DNA of 64,000 nt from CAXBID01 sp963815305. GTDB lineage: Bacteria > Bacteroidota > Bacteroidia > Flavobacteriales > Flavobacteriaceae. How positions within the stretch are numbered: the stretch's first letter is position 1; every line of letters begins with the position of its first letter. A program made the translations under genes and the position numbers. The stretch spans positions 744,001 to 808,000 of the forward strand of contig CAWFFW010000001.1 in NCBI GenBank assembly GCA_963815305.1. The letters are read 5' to 3'. Below are positions 37,770-47,071 of the stretch, piece after piece. The notes under the pieces were generated by a model. It was given only the letters and a program-made list of their open reading frames with translations. It made no database searches and had not been told where the DNA came from.

Positions 37770-38486
37770 TGCTCTTATAACGTTTTCTCCTCATAAATTA
37801 CTTTGACCGATATCCTGATCATCAGGAATTGTAATGCAAGGACGATCTCGAAACAATTCGCTAAATTGAATCCTAAATTTTAACCAAGTCGCTGTTTCTC
37901 TGAGTTATCATAGGATTATTCTCCTGCGAATAAAATAATATATGGGTTATGATAGTTTATATTTTTTACATAGTTTTCTCTATCACCCCTGTATTTATTG
38001 CTGTTATAAGAAAGAGCTGCTAAAACTATCTCTTTTTTATTTTTTTGGTCTTTTCTAATTTAACCCTCATCATATGCTTTTTCTCCATGTAATAGCTTAT
38101 AATTAATATCTTCATTACTATCCCAATCTTTTATATGAAACAAAGTAGACCACCTTAAATCATTCACATAAGTGTTCTGGACTTTTTGCCATTGTTGGTT
38201 TTTTTTAATCTAACCTCTCGTGTTTCATTAGTATAAAGAGGAAATAGTTGGGCAGTCAATTTAAACATAGTATTATGAACTGTATAAATCCCAAAAGCGA
38301 TAACATTTTCTCTTTAGACTTTAATATCTATTATTTTATTTTGCTTTCTTTTCCACCAGTTATTTATAGAAATAGAATCAATTCCATTGAAGGGTACAAT
38401 TTTATATTCTTCATCTTTGCTTTTTTGATTTTCACAACAATAGGATTTGGTTAACAAAGAGTATGGCGAATAAATAATAGGCATAT
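37770..38486 (-). pseudogene. decayed PhoD-like (alkaline phosphatase D-type) metallophosphatase
   Basis: The minus strand holds scattered frames of one protein: a start-like MPIIYSPYSLLTKSYCC, then KLTAQLFPLYTNETREVRL, NDLRWSTLFHIKDWDSNED, GDRENYVKNINYHNPYIILF, TWLKFRIQFSELFRDRPC, and ITIPDDQDIGQSNL followed by TGA in place of Trp, then GENV. These are the conserved blocks of PhoD-like phosphatases (usual DDHD here DDQD). At least three frameshifts and several stops show a dead gene. No other gene is seen in 37748-38712. Confidence 0.7.
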
Positions 38487-38618
38487 TTTTAATTATAAAT
38501 CTGAGTTTTTACTGAAAATAAACATTTACTGATGTTTACCAGAATAAATATAGGAGATCATGTTACCCAAATTATAGGAGTATACAACAATATTTTAAAT
38601 CAATTTATGTTCTAAAAA

Positions 38619-38658
38619 TTTAAACTGCTTCCTTTACGAAAAAAGGAAACAGTTTAAA
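38619..38658 (-). terminator. terminator of the fecR-susCD transcript
   Basis: A 17-bp stem (38619-38635 with 38642-38658) with one mismatch and a 6-nt loop lies 55 bp after the last minus-strand gene. On the minus strand it is followed by a T-rich run (TTTTTAG). Strong intrinsic terminator. Confidence 0.8.
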
Positions 38659-38712
38659 AGGAAATCTAACTAAAACAAAACAACTAATTAATTGTTTATA
38701 ACTAAAACTTAT

Positions 38713-40572
38713 TTATTGTTTAACAATCTTTATGGTTCCACTTGCTGAACCCTTTTCAATGGTTAATAGGTATATTCCAAGTGATAAATCGCTTAAATCT
38801 ATTGGAGTAATTTGATTATTTCCAGTAGTTAATTTTTTAGACCATACTTTTTTCCCTGTTATATTAAACAATGATAAAGACGTTTTCTCACTCTCACCAC
38901 CTATCTTTAAGCTTGCTGTACTCATTGTAGGGTTAGGGTAGTATGAAATCTCATTAAGTGAAAAATTATCAGTGGTACCCAAGGTTGATCCAGTTAAAAC
39001 ATCGGCTGCATTTTTCCAAAGCTGTAACATGTTAGCAGTAATATTAGTACCATCCCCACGTGCTATTGCTCCATAATTAAAAGCAAAACTTATCATTCTT
39101 ACGGGAAGTGTATCAAGTGCATCATCTCCAAGTTGAGTTCCTGCGGGTATGTCATTTATTAAAATACCTTTATTAACATCTGTAATAGCAGGATCTGTTG
39201 CTAATAAAGTGCCAAGTGCGCTAATAGCCAAATCATTTAATAAGTTGATAGATCTTGTACCAACCTCTCCATTATCAGCAGCTGTTTCATTGAAAAGTTC
39301 AATTGTATTACCTACATAGGTTACCCCATTAAATAAGGGATTCGCTTGATTAGAAGGATCTACAGTAACAGATAAAGCAGGCACTTCAGTAATTACTGCA
39401 TCTGGAGTAGAGGATAAAGCTCTACCATTTCTTAATGCATAGGATTTGTTATAAATAATAGGAGCTGGTAAACTTCTAAGAGCTAGCGGAAATCCTGGTT
39501 TAAAAATATTCCATCCAGAGCCAAAAGTTTCTTGGGCAATTATAAGATCATAGCCAGAAAGATTGATTTCTTGATTATCGGTACCAAATCCATCAAAGTC
39601 TGCTTCTATTACTGTTATATTGTAGTCTGGGTCATTGTTAAACATTCGAATAATTGGATCATCAGTAATAGTTGAAGCTCCAGCACCTAAAGTATAACCT
39701 AATCTTTGTACATAGGCTATCTCTTTTTTCGGGTTATTAAGTCCTGTTAATTCATAAGCTGCATTTTTCCAAAGCTGTAACATGTTAGCAGTAATATTAG
39801 TACCATCCCCACGTGCTATTGCTCCATAATTAAAAGCAAAACTTATCATTCTTACGGGAAGTGTATCAAGTGCATCATCTCCAAGTTGAGTTCCTGCGGG
39901 TATGTCATTTATTAAAATACCTTTATTAACATCTGTAATAGCAGGATCTGTTGCTAATAAAGTGCCAGGTGCGCTAATAGCCAAATCATTTAATAAGTTG
40001 ATAGATCTTGTACCAACCTCTCCATTATCAGCAGCTGTTTCATTGAAAAGTTCAATTGTATTACCCACATAGGTTACCCCATTAAATATGGGGTTTGCTT
40101 GATTAGAGGGATCTACAGTAACAGATAAAGCTGGCACTTCAGTAATTACTGCATCTGGAGTAGAGGATAAAGCTCTACCATTTCTTAATGCATAGGATTT
40201 GTTATAAATAATAGGAGCTGGTAAGCTTCTAAGAGCTAGTGCAAATCCTGGTTTAAAAATATTCCATCCAGAGCCAAAAGTTTCTTGGGCAATTATAAGA
40301 TCATAGCCAGAAAGATTGATTTCTTGATTATCGGTACCAAAGCCATCAAAGTCTGCTTCTATTACAGTAACATTAAAATTAGTATCAGCATTAAGCATCC
40401 TAATAATTGGGTCATCAGTAATAGTTGAAGCTCCAGCACCTAAAGTATAACCTAATCTTTGTACATAGGCTACCTCTTTTTGAGCGTTAATTTGTTGTGA
40501 AAATAACGTAATAAATAAAATTATAAGAAAACCTGCAGTCTTCTTTTTGGTAATTGTGTAAAGTAGTTTCAT
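38713..40572 (-). CDS. secreted two-unit repeat protein with T9SS domain, in the SusCD operon
   Basis: Signal peptide ends QQINAQ (about residue 31). Two units of 251 residues follow, each opening AYVQRLGYTLGAGASTITDD and containing YDLIIAQETFGSGWNIFKPG and GTQLGDDALDTLPVRMISF; they are almost identical in protein and DNA. A T9SS tail (ISYYPNPTMSTASLKI) ends the chain. The alternating strands and helices (YDLIIAQ, PAPIIYNKSYA) recall a flavodoxin/glutaminase-like alpha/beta fold, but I recognise no family. Its place after SusD, where surface glycan-binding proteins usually lie, suggests binding of the imported glycan. A long hairpin separates it from susD. Confidence 0.7.
   Translation of the reverse strand: MKLLYTITKKKTAGFLIILFITLFSQQINAQKEVAYVQRLGYTLGAGASTITDDPIIRMLNADTNFNVTVIEADFDGFGTDNQEINLSGYDLIIAQETFGSGWNIFKPGFALALRSLPAPIIYNKSYALRNGRALSSTPDAVITEVPALSVTVDPSNQANPIFNGVTYVGNTIELFNETAADNGEVGTRSINLLNDLAISAPGTLLATDPAITDVNKGILINDIPAGTQLGDDALDTLPVRMISFAFNYGAIARGDGTNITANMLQLWKNAAYELTGLNNPKKEIAYVQRLGYTLGAGASTITDDPIIRMFNNDPDYNITVIEADFDGFGTDNQEINLSGYDLIIAQETFGSGWNIFKPGFPLALRSLPAPIIYNKSYALRNGRALSSTPDAVITEVPALSVTVDPSNQANPLFNGVTYVGNTIELFNETAADNGEVGTRSINLLNDLAISALGTLLATDPAITDVNKGILINDIPAGTQLGDDALDTLPVRMISFAFNYGAIARGDGTNITANMLQLWKNAADVLTGSTLGTTDNFSLNEISYYPNPTMSTASLKIGGESEKTSLSLFNITGKKVWSKKLTTGNNQITPIDLSDLSLGIYLLTIEKGSASGTIKIVKQ
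39005..39728 (-). repeat. tandem repeat unit 2 (C-terminal unit), period 753 bp
   Basis: Nearly identical to 39758-40481 with an offset of exactly 753 bp (251 codons). Only scattered base differences are visible. It encodes the second domain of the two-unit secreted protein. Confidence 0.9.
39758..40481 (-). repeat. tandem repeat unit 1 (N-terminal unit), period 753 bp
   Basis: Partner of 39005-39728. The linker between the units (GLNNPKK) differs from the end of the second unit, while the domain cores are almost the same, showing a recent in-frame duplication or ongoing gene conversion. Confidence 0.9.
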
Positions 40573-40647
40573 AATTTAATGAATTTAATTAATTTAATTA
40601 ATTTAAAAAGTACATTTTAGTTGTTATTTGGACTAAAACGGGTATTA

Positions 40648-40689
40648 AGAACTACCTTGATTTTTAATTATTAAATCAAGGTAAGTTCT
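40648..40689 (-). promoter_or_regulatory. long hairpin between susD and the repeat-protein gene
   Basis: Arms at 40648-40663 and 40673-40689 pair over 16 bp with a single bulged base and a 9-nt loop. It lies in the 142-bp gap within the minus-strand operon. There is no strong T-run after it, so attenuation or an mRNA-stability/processing element is likelier than full termination. Confidence 0.6.
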
Positions 40690-40714
40690 CACTCTAAGTG
40701 TTAATTGTTATTTA

Positions 40715-42268
40715 CTAATACCCACTATTTTGTGGTAAAAGGTTTGGACTCCTGTCCAGTTCTTCTTGAGGAAGGGGTAATAAATAATGTTTAGTTTTAT
40801 CAAAATTTGGCTGAGGTTCTAATCCATTAGGTCCAAAAACTTCATCTCCCAAATCTAAACGAACAATATCGTACCATCTTTTAAATTCAAAAGCAAGCTC
40901 AAGCCTTCTTTCTTCAATAATTTCTTTTCTTAAATCAGATTGAGTAATTGAACTCGATGCATCAGCAGGGAAAGCACTTGCTGGATATACACCATAGCTA
41001 TTTCCAGTAGAATTTATTGTACCGCCTTTTCTTGCACGCTCTCTAATTTGGTTTAAGTATCCAACAGCTTCAGTTGTTTTTCCAAGTTCATTTGCTGCCT
41101 CGGCGGCAATTAATAATACTTCAGCATATCTAAATACAACAAAATCAAAGTCTGATCTCCAACCAGCTGTATTTCCTTTAGTTTCTCCTACAAATCTATT
41201 CAGTTTAGCTGCATGTGGTCTAGGAATATTAAAATCTGTATAGGGGTGAATTGTACGATCTGCTAACCTAAGCTCATCATTCAAACTAACAAACTTTCTG
41301 TAATCATTGGAGTTCCAAGCATTATAAACTTTAACAGATGGAACAAGCATACTCCAACCTCTTACAACTCTATCTCCGCCATCAACACCATTAAAAGCAC
41401 CGATGGTTTGATCATTTTCGAATGTAGTGGTATTATTATTGCCATTTTTATTCCCAGCAAAGTCAATAGAGAATATATACTCTGGAGAATTTGCTTGTAT
41501 ATCAGCTCTCCATAAATCTTGGAAATCATTTTCAAGTACATACCCTAATAAGCCAGAATTATCAATAACCCACTTGGCGTTTTCGTATGATGCATCCCAA
41601 TTTTCCAAAGTCATATAAACTGATGCTAGCATAGTAGCAGCAGTCCCCTTAGAAGGTCTGCTCTTTACTCCACCAAGATGTTGGGTCGGTAAATTTTCAA
41701 ATGCAAATTGAAGATCACTAATTATTCCTTCATATATCTTAGCAACTGATGTTTTTTTAACGGCATCAGGGTCTCCAAAATCTATATTAGTGATGTATGG
41801 AACTTCACCAAACAGGCGAACAAGATGATAATAAACCAATGATCTAGCAAAGAAAGCTTCCGCCTTTAAAGTGTTTGCTTCGTCATCAGTAAGTTTACCT
41901 CCTAAAATACTAACGCCATCAAGAGCAGTATTTGCAGTAGCGATAATTTGATATGAGCTTCTCCATAGTCCAATAGGGTAAGTGTTTGTTGGAGTATGAA
42001 TAAATGAATTAAATTCGGAATAATTTGAATAATCAAATCCCAAATCAAGCATATCTGATTGTATTTGTAATGGAGTTGTTAGACCATCTCCATAAAATCT
42101 ACTGGAAGCCATTAATCCATAGGTACCCAAAATCATAGCTTCCACATCAGAAGCAGATTGAAAAACAACTTCAGGAGAGACTCCTCTTGTTGGGATTTCC
42201 TCAAGGTCTGAGCAGCCAGTTATAATTATAACTGATAAACTGAGAATATAAAATTTTAAATTTTTCAT
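40715..42268 (-). CDS. susD: SusD/RagB-family glycan-binding lipoprotein
   Basis: Lipobox ITGC (Cys about residue 19) followed by the usual SDLEEIPTRGVSPEVVFQSA. The TPR-like helical core and C-terminal SusD segment (FEFKRWYDIVRLDLGDEVFG; HYLLPLPQEELDRSPNLLPQ) are clear. At 517 residues it is of normal length. It forms the lid of the SusC transporter on the cell surface and captures oligosaccharides. It follows susC by 47 bp. Confidence 0.95.
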   Translation of the reverse strand: MKNLKFYILSLSVIIITGCSDLEEIPTRGVSPEVVFQSASDVEAMILGTYGLMASSRFYGDGLTTPLQIQSDMLDLGFDYSNYSEFNSFIHTPTNTYPIGLWRSSYQIIATANTALDGVSILGGKLTDDEANTLKAEAFFARSLVYYHLVRLFGEVPYITNIDFGDPDAVKKTSVAKIYEGIISDLQFAFENLPTQHLGGVKSRPSKGTAATMLASVYMTLENWDASYENAKWVIDNSGLLGYVLENDFQDLWRADIQANSPEYIFSIDFAGNKNGNNNTTTFENDQTIGAFNGVDGGDRVVRGWSMLVPSVKVYNAWNSNDYRKFVSLNDELRLADRTIHPYTDFNIPRPHAAKLNRFVGETKGNTAGWRSDFDFVVFRYAEVLLIAAEAANELGKTTEAVGYLNQIRERARKGGTINSTGNSYGVYPASAFPADASSSITQSDLRKEIIEERRLELAFEFKRWYDIVRLDLGDEVFGPNGLEPQPNFDKTKHYLLPLPQEELDRSPNLLPQNSGY

Positions 42269-42315
42269 AATTTTTGTTTTTTAATAGAGAATATTAATTG
42301 ATTAAATTGTCCGCA

Positions 42316-45300
42316 CTAGAAACCTATAGACAATCCTAAAGTATAGGATTTAACATTTGGATATGTAGCATAATCTAGTCCCAAATTCCTATTACCACTA
42401 GACCCACCACTTGAATATGCAACTTCAGGATCTACACCTTTATAATCTGTAATGGTGATTAAATTCTGACCACTAATATAAATTCGTGCTGAACTTAAGT
42501 GGATCTTCTCTAAGAGGTTATCGTTAAAATTATATCCGATGGCAATATTTTTAAATCTTATAAAACTTCCTTCTTCAATCCATCTGTTAGAAACAACATA
42601 AGATCTCGTGGCATTAGCACTTGGAATATCTGTATTTGTGTTTGAGGGAGTCCATCTATTAAGAGCATCTCTTGAAGCATTCGTTCTACCATTAAGTAAT
42701 CCTAATTCCATATTGGTATAATTCAATATATCTCCTCCTTGAACACCTTGTATGAAAATATTCAAATCAATGTCCTTAAATGTTAAAGTATTATTTAGTC
42801 CCCAAGTAAAATCTGGATGTGGATTACCAATTATTGTTCGATCATCTGCGTCCAGTTCTCCATTTCCATTTAAATCTTTAAATTTTCTACTTCCAGGAGA
42901 TTCATCGCTTGATTGAGAACCAGGAAGCGCTGTTTCACCAGCTTGCAGTACACCATCATATACAAAACCATAAAAACTACCTACAGATTCTCCTTCTCTT
43001 AATATTTGACTATCTATTCCAGCTGTTCCTTCTAGTGGTACGGTTCCATAAAATATATCATTACCATCGGTATCATTTTCAATTAGTTTTTTTATTTCAT
43101 TATCATTAAAAGAAATATTAGCATCTAAATTCCAACTAAAATCTCCATTATTTATCATTTTTGATGCTATAGAGAACTCAAATCCTTTATTTTGTATTTC
43201 TCCAATATTTCTTAATTGAGAGGCTACGCCTACAAAACCAGGAAGTTCTACATTAAAGAGTAAGTTAGAAGTATCCATAATATAATAATCTGCAGTTATT
43301 GAAAGGCGATTATTCCATAATCCTAAATCAATTCCAAAATTTGTTTGCGTAGTAGTTTCCCAAGTTAAGTCAGCATTACCAAGATTATCTGGTCTTAAAG
43401 CATTTACAACACTATTTCCTTGCGTTGTAAAAACAGTAGTTACTGAACCTAATGATTCGTAGGGCCCAATAGCTTGGTTACCAGTCTTTCCATAACTTGC
43501 TCTTAATTTAAGATTACTCACACTCTCTAAATTAGATAGAAATTTTTCTTCTTTTACATTCCAGGCAACAGCTGCAGATGGGAAGAATTGCCATTTATTT
43601 CCATCAGCTAGAACAGAAGCTCCATCATATCTTGCACTAAGGGTTAGTAAATATTTTCCTTTGAAAGAATAGTTCATTCTTCCGTAATATGAATAAAGTT
43701 CATTTTCATTTAAACGGGAAGTAGTTCGATCTACAACTGAAGCTGCATCTAATTCCCACCATAAGTTTGCGTCAGTCGGAAATTCTGTAGCTAAAATATC
43801 TGAACTCTCGGTGCTAAATGTTTGAAAAGACGTACCACTCACAATTGTGAAGTTATGATTTTCTCCAATTTGAGGAGTATATGTAAAATAATTCTCAGAT
43901 AAGAGCTGTCTATTTTTTTGGAATCGAAGCTGACCTTCACCATTTACAGCAGCACCTCTAAGCAAGGTTGTAGGATAGTATCTTCCATACCGTGAACTAT
44001 TAACAATAGCACCTAAGGAAGATTTAAATTTTAAATTTTTAAAAAGATCAATTTCTCCAAATACATTAACTTGTAATAAATCTGTTAAGGTTTCTTGAGA
44101 AAGTTCTCTAGCAATAGCAACAGGATTATCAAGTTGAAATCCTCTTTCTGCAGCCGTATAATTTCCGTTTGAATCAAAAACTCCTTGTGTAGTAGGGAAA
44201 TTATAGGCTGACGCTATTACATCTGCTTGAGTTGAACCAGGTGCGCGTTGCGAATTAGTACCATTTAATTTAGATCCTCTAGCAAACAAATTAACACCAA
44301 ACCTTAATTTTTCAGAGGCCTCCATTTGCAAATTACTTGTTATTGAATACCTTTTAAAACCTGAATTTTCAACAATACCTTTTTTATCATATAAAGCTCC
44401 GGAAATATAATATTTTACATTATCTGATCCTCCAGAAACAGAAATTTGTGTATTTTGAACTGAACCTGTGCGGAAAATTTCATCTTGCCAATTTGTACCA
44501 ACTCCAAAAGAAGCAGGATCTGAATAAAAACCAGGATCAAGATCGTTAATGTACTCTGCATATTCAGTCCCATTAAGAACACTAATTTCATTTACTCGTT
44601 CTTCAGTGGAATAAGAGGTATTAATTCTAACTATTGATTTCCCGCTTTTCCCGCTTTTTGTAGTAACTATTAATACACCATTTGCTCCACGTGAACCATA
44701 AATAGCTGTAGAAGAAGCATCTTTTAAAATTTCGATAGATTTTATATCTTCAGAAGGTGGTAGTTGACCTCCAGGAAAACCATCTACAACAATTAGAGGG
44801 TCACTTGCTGCATTGATTGAGGTATTACCTCTAATAGTTATTTTAATTCCAGAACCAGGTTCCCCATTTCTTTGAGTAATTGAAACCCCGGCAGCTCTAC
44901 CTTGTAAAGCTTGTACAGCATTATTAGTTGGGAAAGCGGCAATCTCATCTGAACCTACCGATACAACTGACCCCGTAAGATCGCTTTTCTTTACAGTACC
45001 ATAACCTACAATGAGAACTTCATCTAAACCAGATGAGTCTGCATTTAATTGTATAGTTAGATTATTGGTTTTGTCAACAACAGTTACTTCTTTAGTAGAA
45101 TATCCAAGATAAGATACAATTAATACAATGTTTAATTCAGAAACATTTATAGAAAAGTTTCCGTCAAAATCACTGCTTACACCATTGGTAGTTCCTTTTA
45201 CTATTATATTAGCACCTGGAAGAGGTACGCCTTGTTCATCAAGAACTTGACCAGTTATGGTTTGTTGTTCTTCTTTTAACTCCTCTTCTAAACTTTCTTT

Positions 45301-45681
45301 TATTATTGGAGTTTCACCTTTTCGTAATAAAACTTTACTTTCTTCTATAATAAAAACTGTATTTGTATCTTCAAACAGTTTCTCTAAAACAGTGGCTAAA
45401 TATTGTTTATTAATTTTTATAGACACTTTTCTTTCTAAATCAACAGATTTAGTAGCGAATATAAATTGATATTCACTTTGGGATTCAATCTCATCAATTA
45501 TTTCAGAGACGGTTACATTCTTTTTGTTTATTGATAACTTTTGTTGACCGTAAGAATGATTACTCGTAGCAGCTTGTAAATAGAAAATTGAAGTGATAGC
45601 TATGAGAGTAGTTAGTTTCATTTTTAAATTAAAATTTATGCCATTGAGTTTTAGACTCTCAGACTTTAATCTTTTTTTCAT
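42316..45681 (-). CDS. susC: SusC-type TonB-dependent outer-membrane transporter with STN domain
   Basis: Imports glycan fragments across the outer membrane, driven by TonB. Order: signal region (to about residue 46), STN/secretin-TonB signalling domain (about 48-105, NKKNVTVSEIIDEIESQSEY), carboxypeptidase-like domain (about 138-215, QVLDEQGVPLPGANIIVKG), plug with LIVGYGTVKKSDLTGSV (from about 222) and a beta-barrel to residue 1121 ending in LGLSIGF. The STN domain is the part that signals to FecR-type anti-sigma factors, and such a gene lies directly upstream, so induction by substrate binding is expected. Start chosen at the first ATG; an ATG 20 codons later would also give a signal peptide. 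Confidence 0.95.
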   Translation of the reverse strand: MKKRLKSESLKLNGINFNLKMKLTTLIAITSIFYLQAATSNHSYGQQKLSINKKNVTVSEIIDEIESQSEYQFIFATKSVDLERKVSIKINKQYLATVLEKLFEDTNTVFIIEESKVLLRKGETPIIKESLEEELKEEQQTITGQVLDEQGVPLPGANIIVKGTTNGVSSDFDGNFSINVSELNIVLIVSYLGYSTKEVTVVDKTNNLTIQLNADSSGLDEVLIVGYGTVKKSDLTGSVVSVGSDEIAAFPTNNAVQALQGRAAGVSITQRNGEPGSGIKITIRGNTSINAASDPLIVVDGFPGGQLPPSEDIKSIEILKDASSTAIYGSRGANGVLIVTTKSGKSGKSIVRINTSYSTEERVNEISVLNGTEYAEYINDLDPGFYSDPASFGVGTNWQDEIFRTGSVQNTQISVSGGSDNVKYYISGALYDKKGIVENSGFKRYSITSNLQMEASEKLRFGVNLFARGSKLNGTNSQRAPGSTQADVIASAYNFPTTQGVFDSNGNYTAAERGFQLDNPVAIARELSQETLTDLLQVNVFGEIDLFKNLKFKSSLGAIVNSSRYGRYYPTTLLRGAAVNGEGQLRFQKNRQLLSENYFTYTPQIGENHNFTIVSGTSFQTFSTESSDILATEFPTDANLWWELDAASVVDRTTSRLNENELYSYYGRMNYSFKGKYLLTLSARYDGASVLADGNKWQFFPSAAVAWNVKEEKFLSNLESVSNLKLRASYGKTGNQAIGPYESLGSVTTVFTTQGNSVVNALRPDNLGNADLTWETTTQTNFGIDLGLWNNRLSITADYYIMDTSNLLFNVELPGFVGVASQLRNIGEIQNKGFEFSIASKMINNGDFSWNLDANISFNDNEIKKLIENDTDGNDIFYGTVPLEGTAGIDSQILREGESVGSFYGFVYDGVLQAGETALPGSQSSDESPGSRKFKDLNGNGELDADDRTIIGNPHPDFTWGLNNTLTFKDIDLNIFIQGVQGGDILNYTNMELGLLNGRTNASRDALNRWTPSNTNTDIPSANATRSYVVSNRWIEEGSFIRFKNIAIGYNFNDNLLEKIHLSSARIYISGQNLITITDYKGVDPEVAYSSGGSSGNRNLGLDYATYPNVKSYTLGLSIGF

Positions 45682-45738
45682 ATTTTTGATTGTTAAATTG
45701 TGGTTAACTGGTTTGTTACATCATATTTTAATTATTGG

Positions 45739-45760
45739 GGGAAATGTTAGAGCATTTCCC
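45739..45760. promoter_or_regulatory. hairpin in the susC leader
   Basis: GGGAAATG (45739-45746) pairs with CATTTCCC (45753-45760) around a 6-nt loop. A T-run follows on the + strand, an A-run precedes it on the - strand. As both flanking genes are on the - strand it is most likely an mRNA element between fecR and susC. Confidence 0.5.
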
Positions 45761-45857
45761 TTTTTTATTTAATTGTAGGGGATACTACGAATTAGTGGCA
45801 AAAAATATTTTAACTGTTTTTTCATGATTACTTCGCATTGACTTAGTTAGATTGTAA

Positions 45858-47024
45858 TTATTTTATTATAACTTTATTGTTTATGACTTCATAGTTGATT
45901 TCGTAAACTTTATTGAAATAACTTAATACTTCTTCTATACTTTCATTATTGACATTGAAACTTGCATTAAACTTTTCATTAATTATATCATTGTTATTAT
46001 TTATAATTGTGATATTATAATAGCGTTCTAACTTTTCTGATATATTTTTAAATGAGGAGTTTCTGAAAATAACATTTCCATTAATCCAAGAAGTATAAAT
46101 AGAAGTGTTTACAAAATTTTTGGATATACTTTGATTGATCCTGTCGTAAGAACCTTTAAAATTAGGTTTAAGAGTGACACTTCTATCGTCAGTAAGATTA
46201 TTTGCTTCAGAATTTAGGTTAACAGAACCTTCAACAAGTACTATATCAATAGTATTGTCTTCAGGATAATTGGACACATTAAATTTTGTTCCAAGTACAT
46301 TTACATTCAACTCTTGTACGTTTACTATAAAGGGATGATTTTCATCTTTTGCTACGTCAAAGAACGCTTCTCCATTTAAAAAAACCTCTCTATTTTGTCC
46401 CTTAATAAAATTAATTGGATATTTAATTGAACTGCCAGAGTTGAGAAAAACATGGGTTCCATCCGAAAAATTTAAGTCAAAACGTTTCCCATAAGGAACT
46501 GTAAGTGTATTATATACTAATTTAGCAGTTGATTTATTGTTAGTACCATAAATTAACTTAGAACCTTGCTTTTCACCTACTACATTTCCGTACGTATCAA
46601 CTATTTTTTTGTCCCCATTTTCTGAAAGAATTTGAATGTTACCATTCTCGAGTTCAAGAGTTATTAATCCTTCTTTCTCTAAAATTTTATCTTGAATCTT
46701 TTTACTTGCAAACTCTTCCTTATATAAATAGCCTAAGCCTAAGAAAACAATAGCAATTGCAGCATATTTTAATTTTGAAATTAAGTTTTTTCTGGAAAAA
46801 ATACTTTTCTCTTTTCTGATTTCCTTAAGAAGACGTTCCCTTATGATGTTTGGGTCTGGATCATTCATACTGATAGTAATTGCATAGTGAGTTTTAACAT
46901 AGTTTTTAAAAATTAGAAAATTGTTTGGTTTTTCAATCCAATCAATCAGTACGTCCAATTCATTTGAATCAATAGATTTGGTTACATACTTAATAATAAT
47001 ATTTTCAATACTTTTTGATACCAT
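45858..47024 (-). CDS. FecR-type anti-sigma factor
   Basis: Inner-membrane regulator that holds or activates the ECF sigma factor in response to the SusC STN domain. Cytoplasmic N-terminal helices (about residues 1-80), one transmembrane segment (KYAAIAIVFLGLGYLY, about 86-102), FecR domain (VPYGKRFDLNFSDGTHVFLN; EAFFDVAKDENHPFIV) and a C-terminal DUF4974/STN-like domain (about 315-388). Its start lies 18 bp from the -10-like box of an ECF-type promoter that overlaps the stop of the beta-helix gene. Confidence 0.93.
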   Translation of the reverse strand: MVSKSIENIIIKYVTKSIDSNELDVLIDWIEKPNNFLIFKNYVKTHYAITISMNDPDPNIIRERLLKEIRKEKSIFSRKNLISKLKYAAIAIVFLGLGYLYKEEFASKKIQDKILEKEGLITLELENGNIQILSENGDKKIVDTYGNVVGEKQGSKLIYGTNNKSTAKLVYNTLTVPYGKRFDLNFSDGTHVFLNSGSSIKYPINFIKGQNREVFLNGEAFFDVAKDENHPFIVNVQELNVNVLGTKFNVSNYPEDNTIDIVLVEGSVNLNSEANNLTDDRSVTLKPNFKGSYDRINQSISKNFVNTSIYTSWINGNVIFRNSSFKNISEKLERYYNITIINNNNDIINEKFNASFNVNNESIEEVLSYFNKVYEINYEVINNKVIIK

Positions 47025-47042
47025 TTATTCTTATTATAGTAT

Positions 47043-47071
47043 TAATACTAAGCAAATTTGGAAAACCCTAA
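47043..47071 (-). promoter_or_regulatory. putative ECF-sigma promoter of fecR-susCD
   Basis: On the minus strand: TTAGGG (47071-47066), 17 nt, GTATTA (47048-47043), with AAATTTGCTTA in the spacer. It starts at the stop codon of the beta-helix gene and would give a very short fecR leader. No such motif lies before susC itself, so fecR, susC, susD and the repeat gene probably share this promoter. Confidence 0.7.

Noticed and set aside
38248..38454. Plus-strand open frame of 68 codons
   Set aside because: It is opposite the decayed PhoD-like gene and has no own protein features.
40575..40612. AATTTAATT-type tandem repeat before the repeat-protein gene
   Set aside because: Low-complexity AT sequence without further structure.
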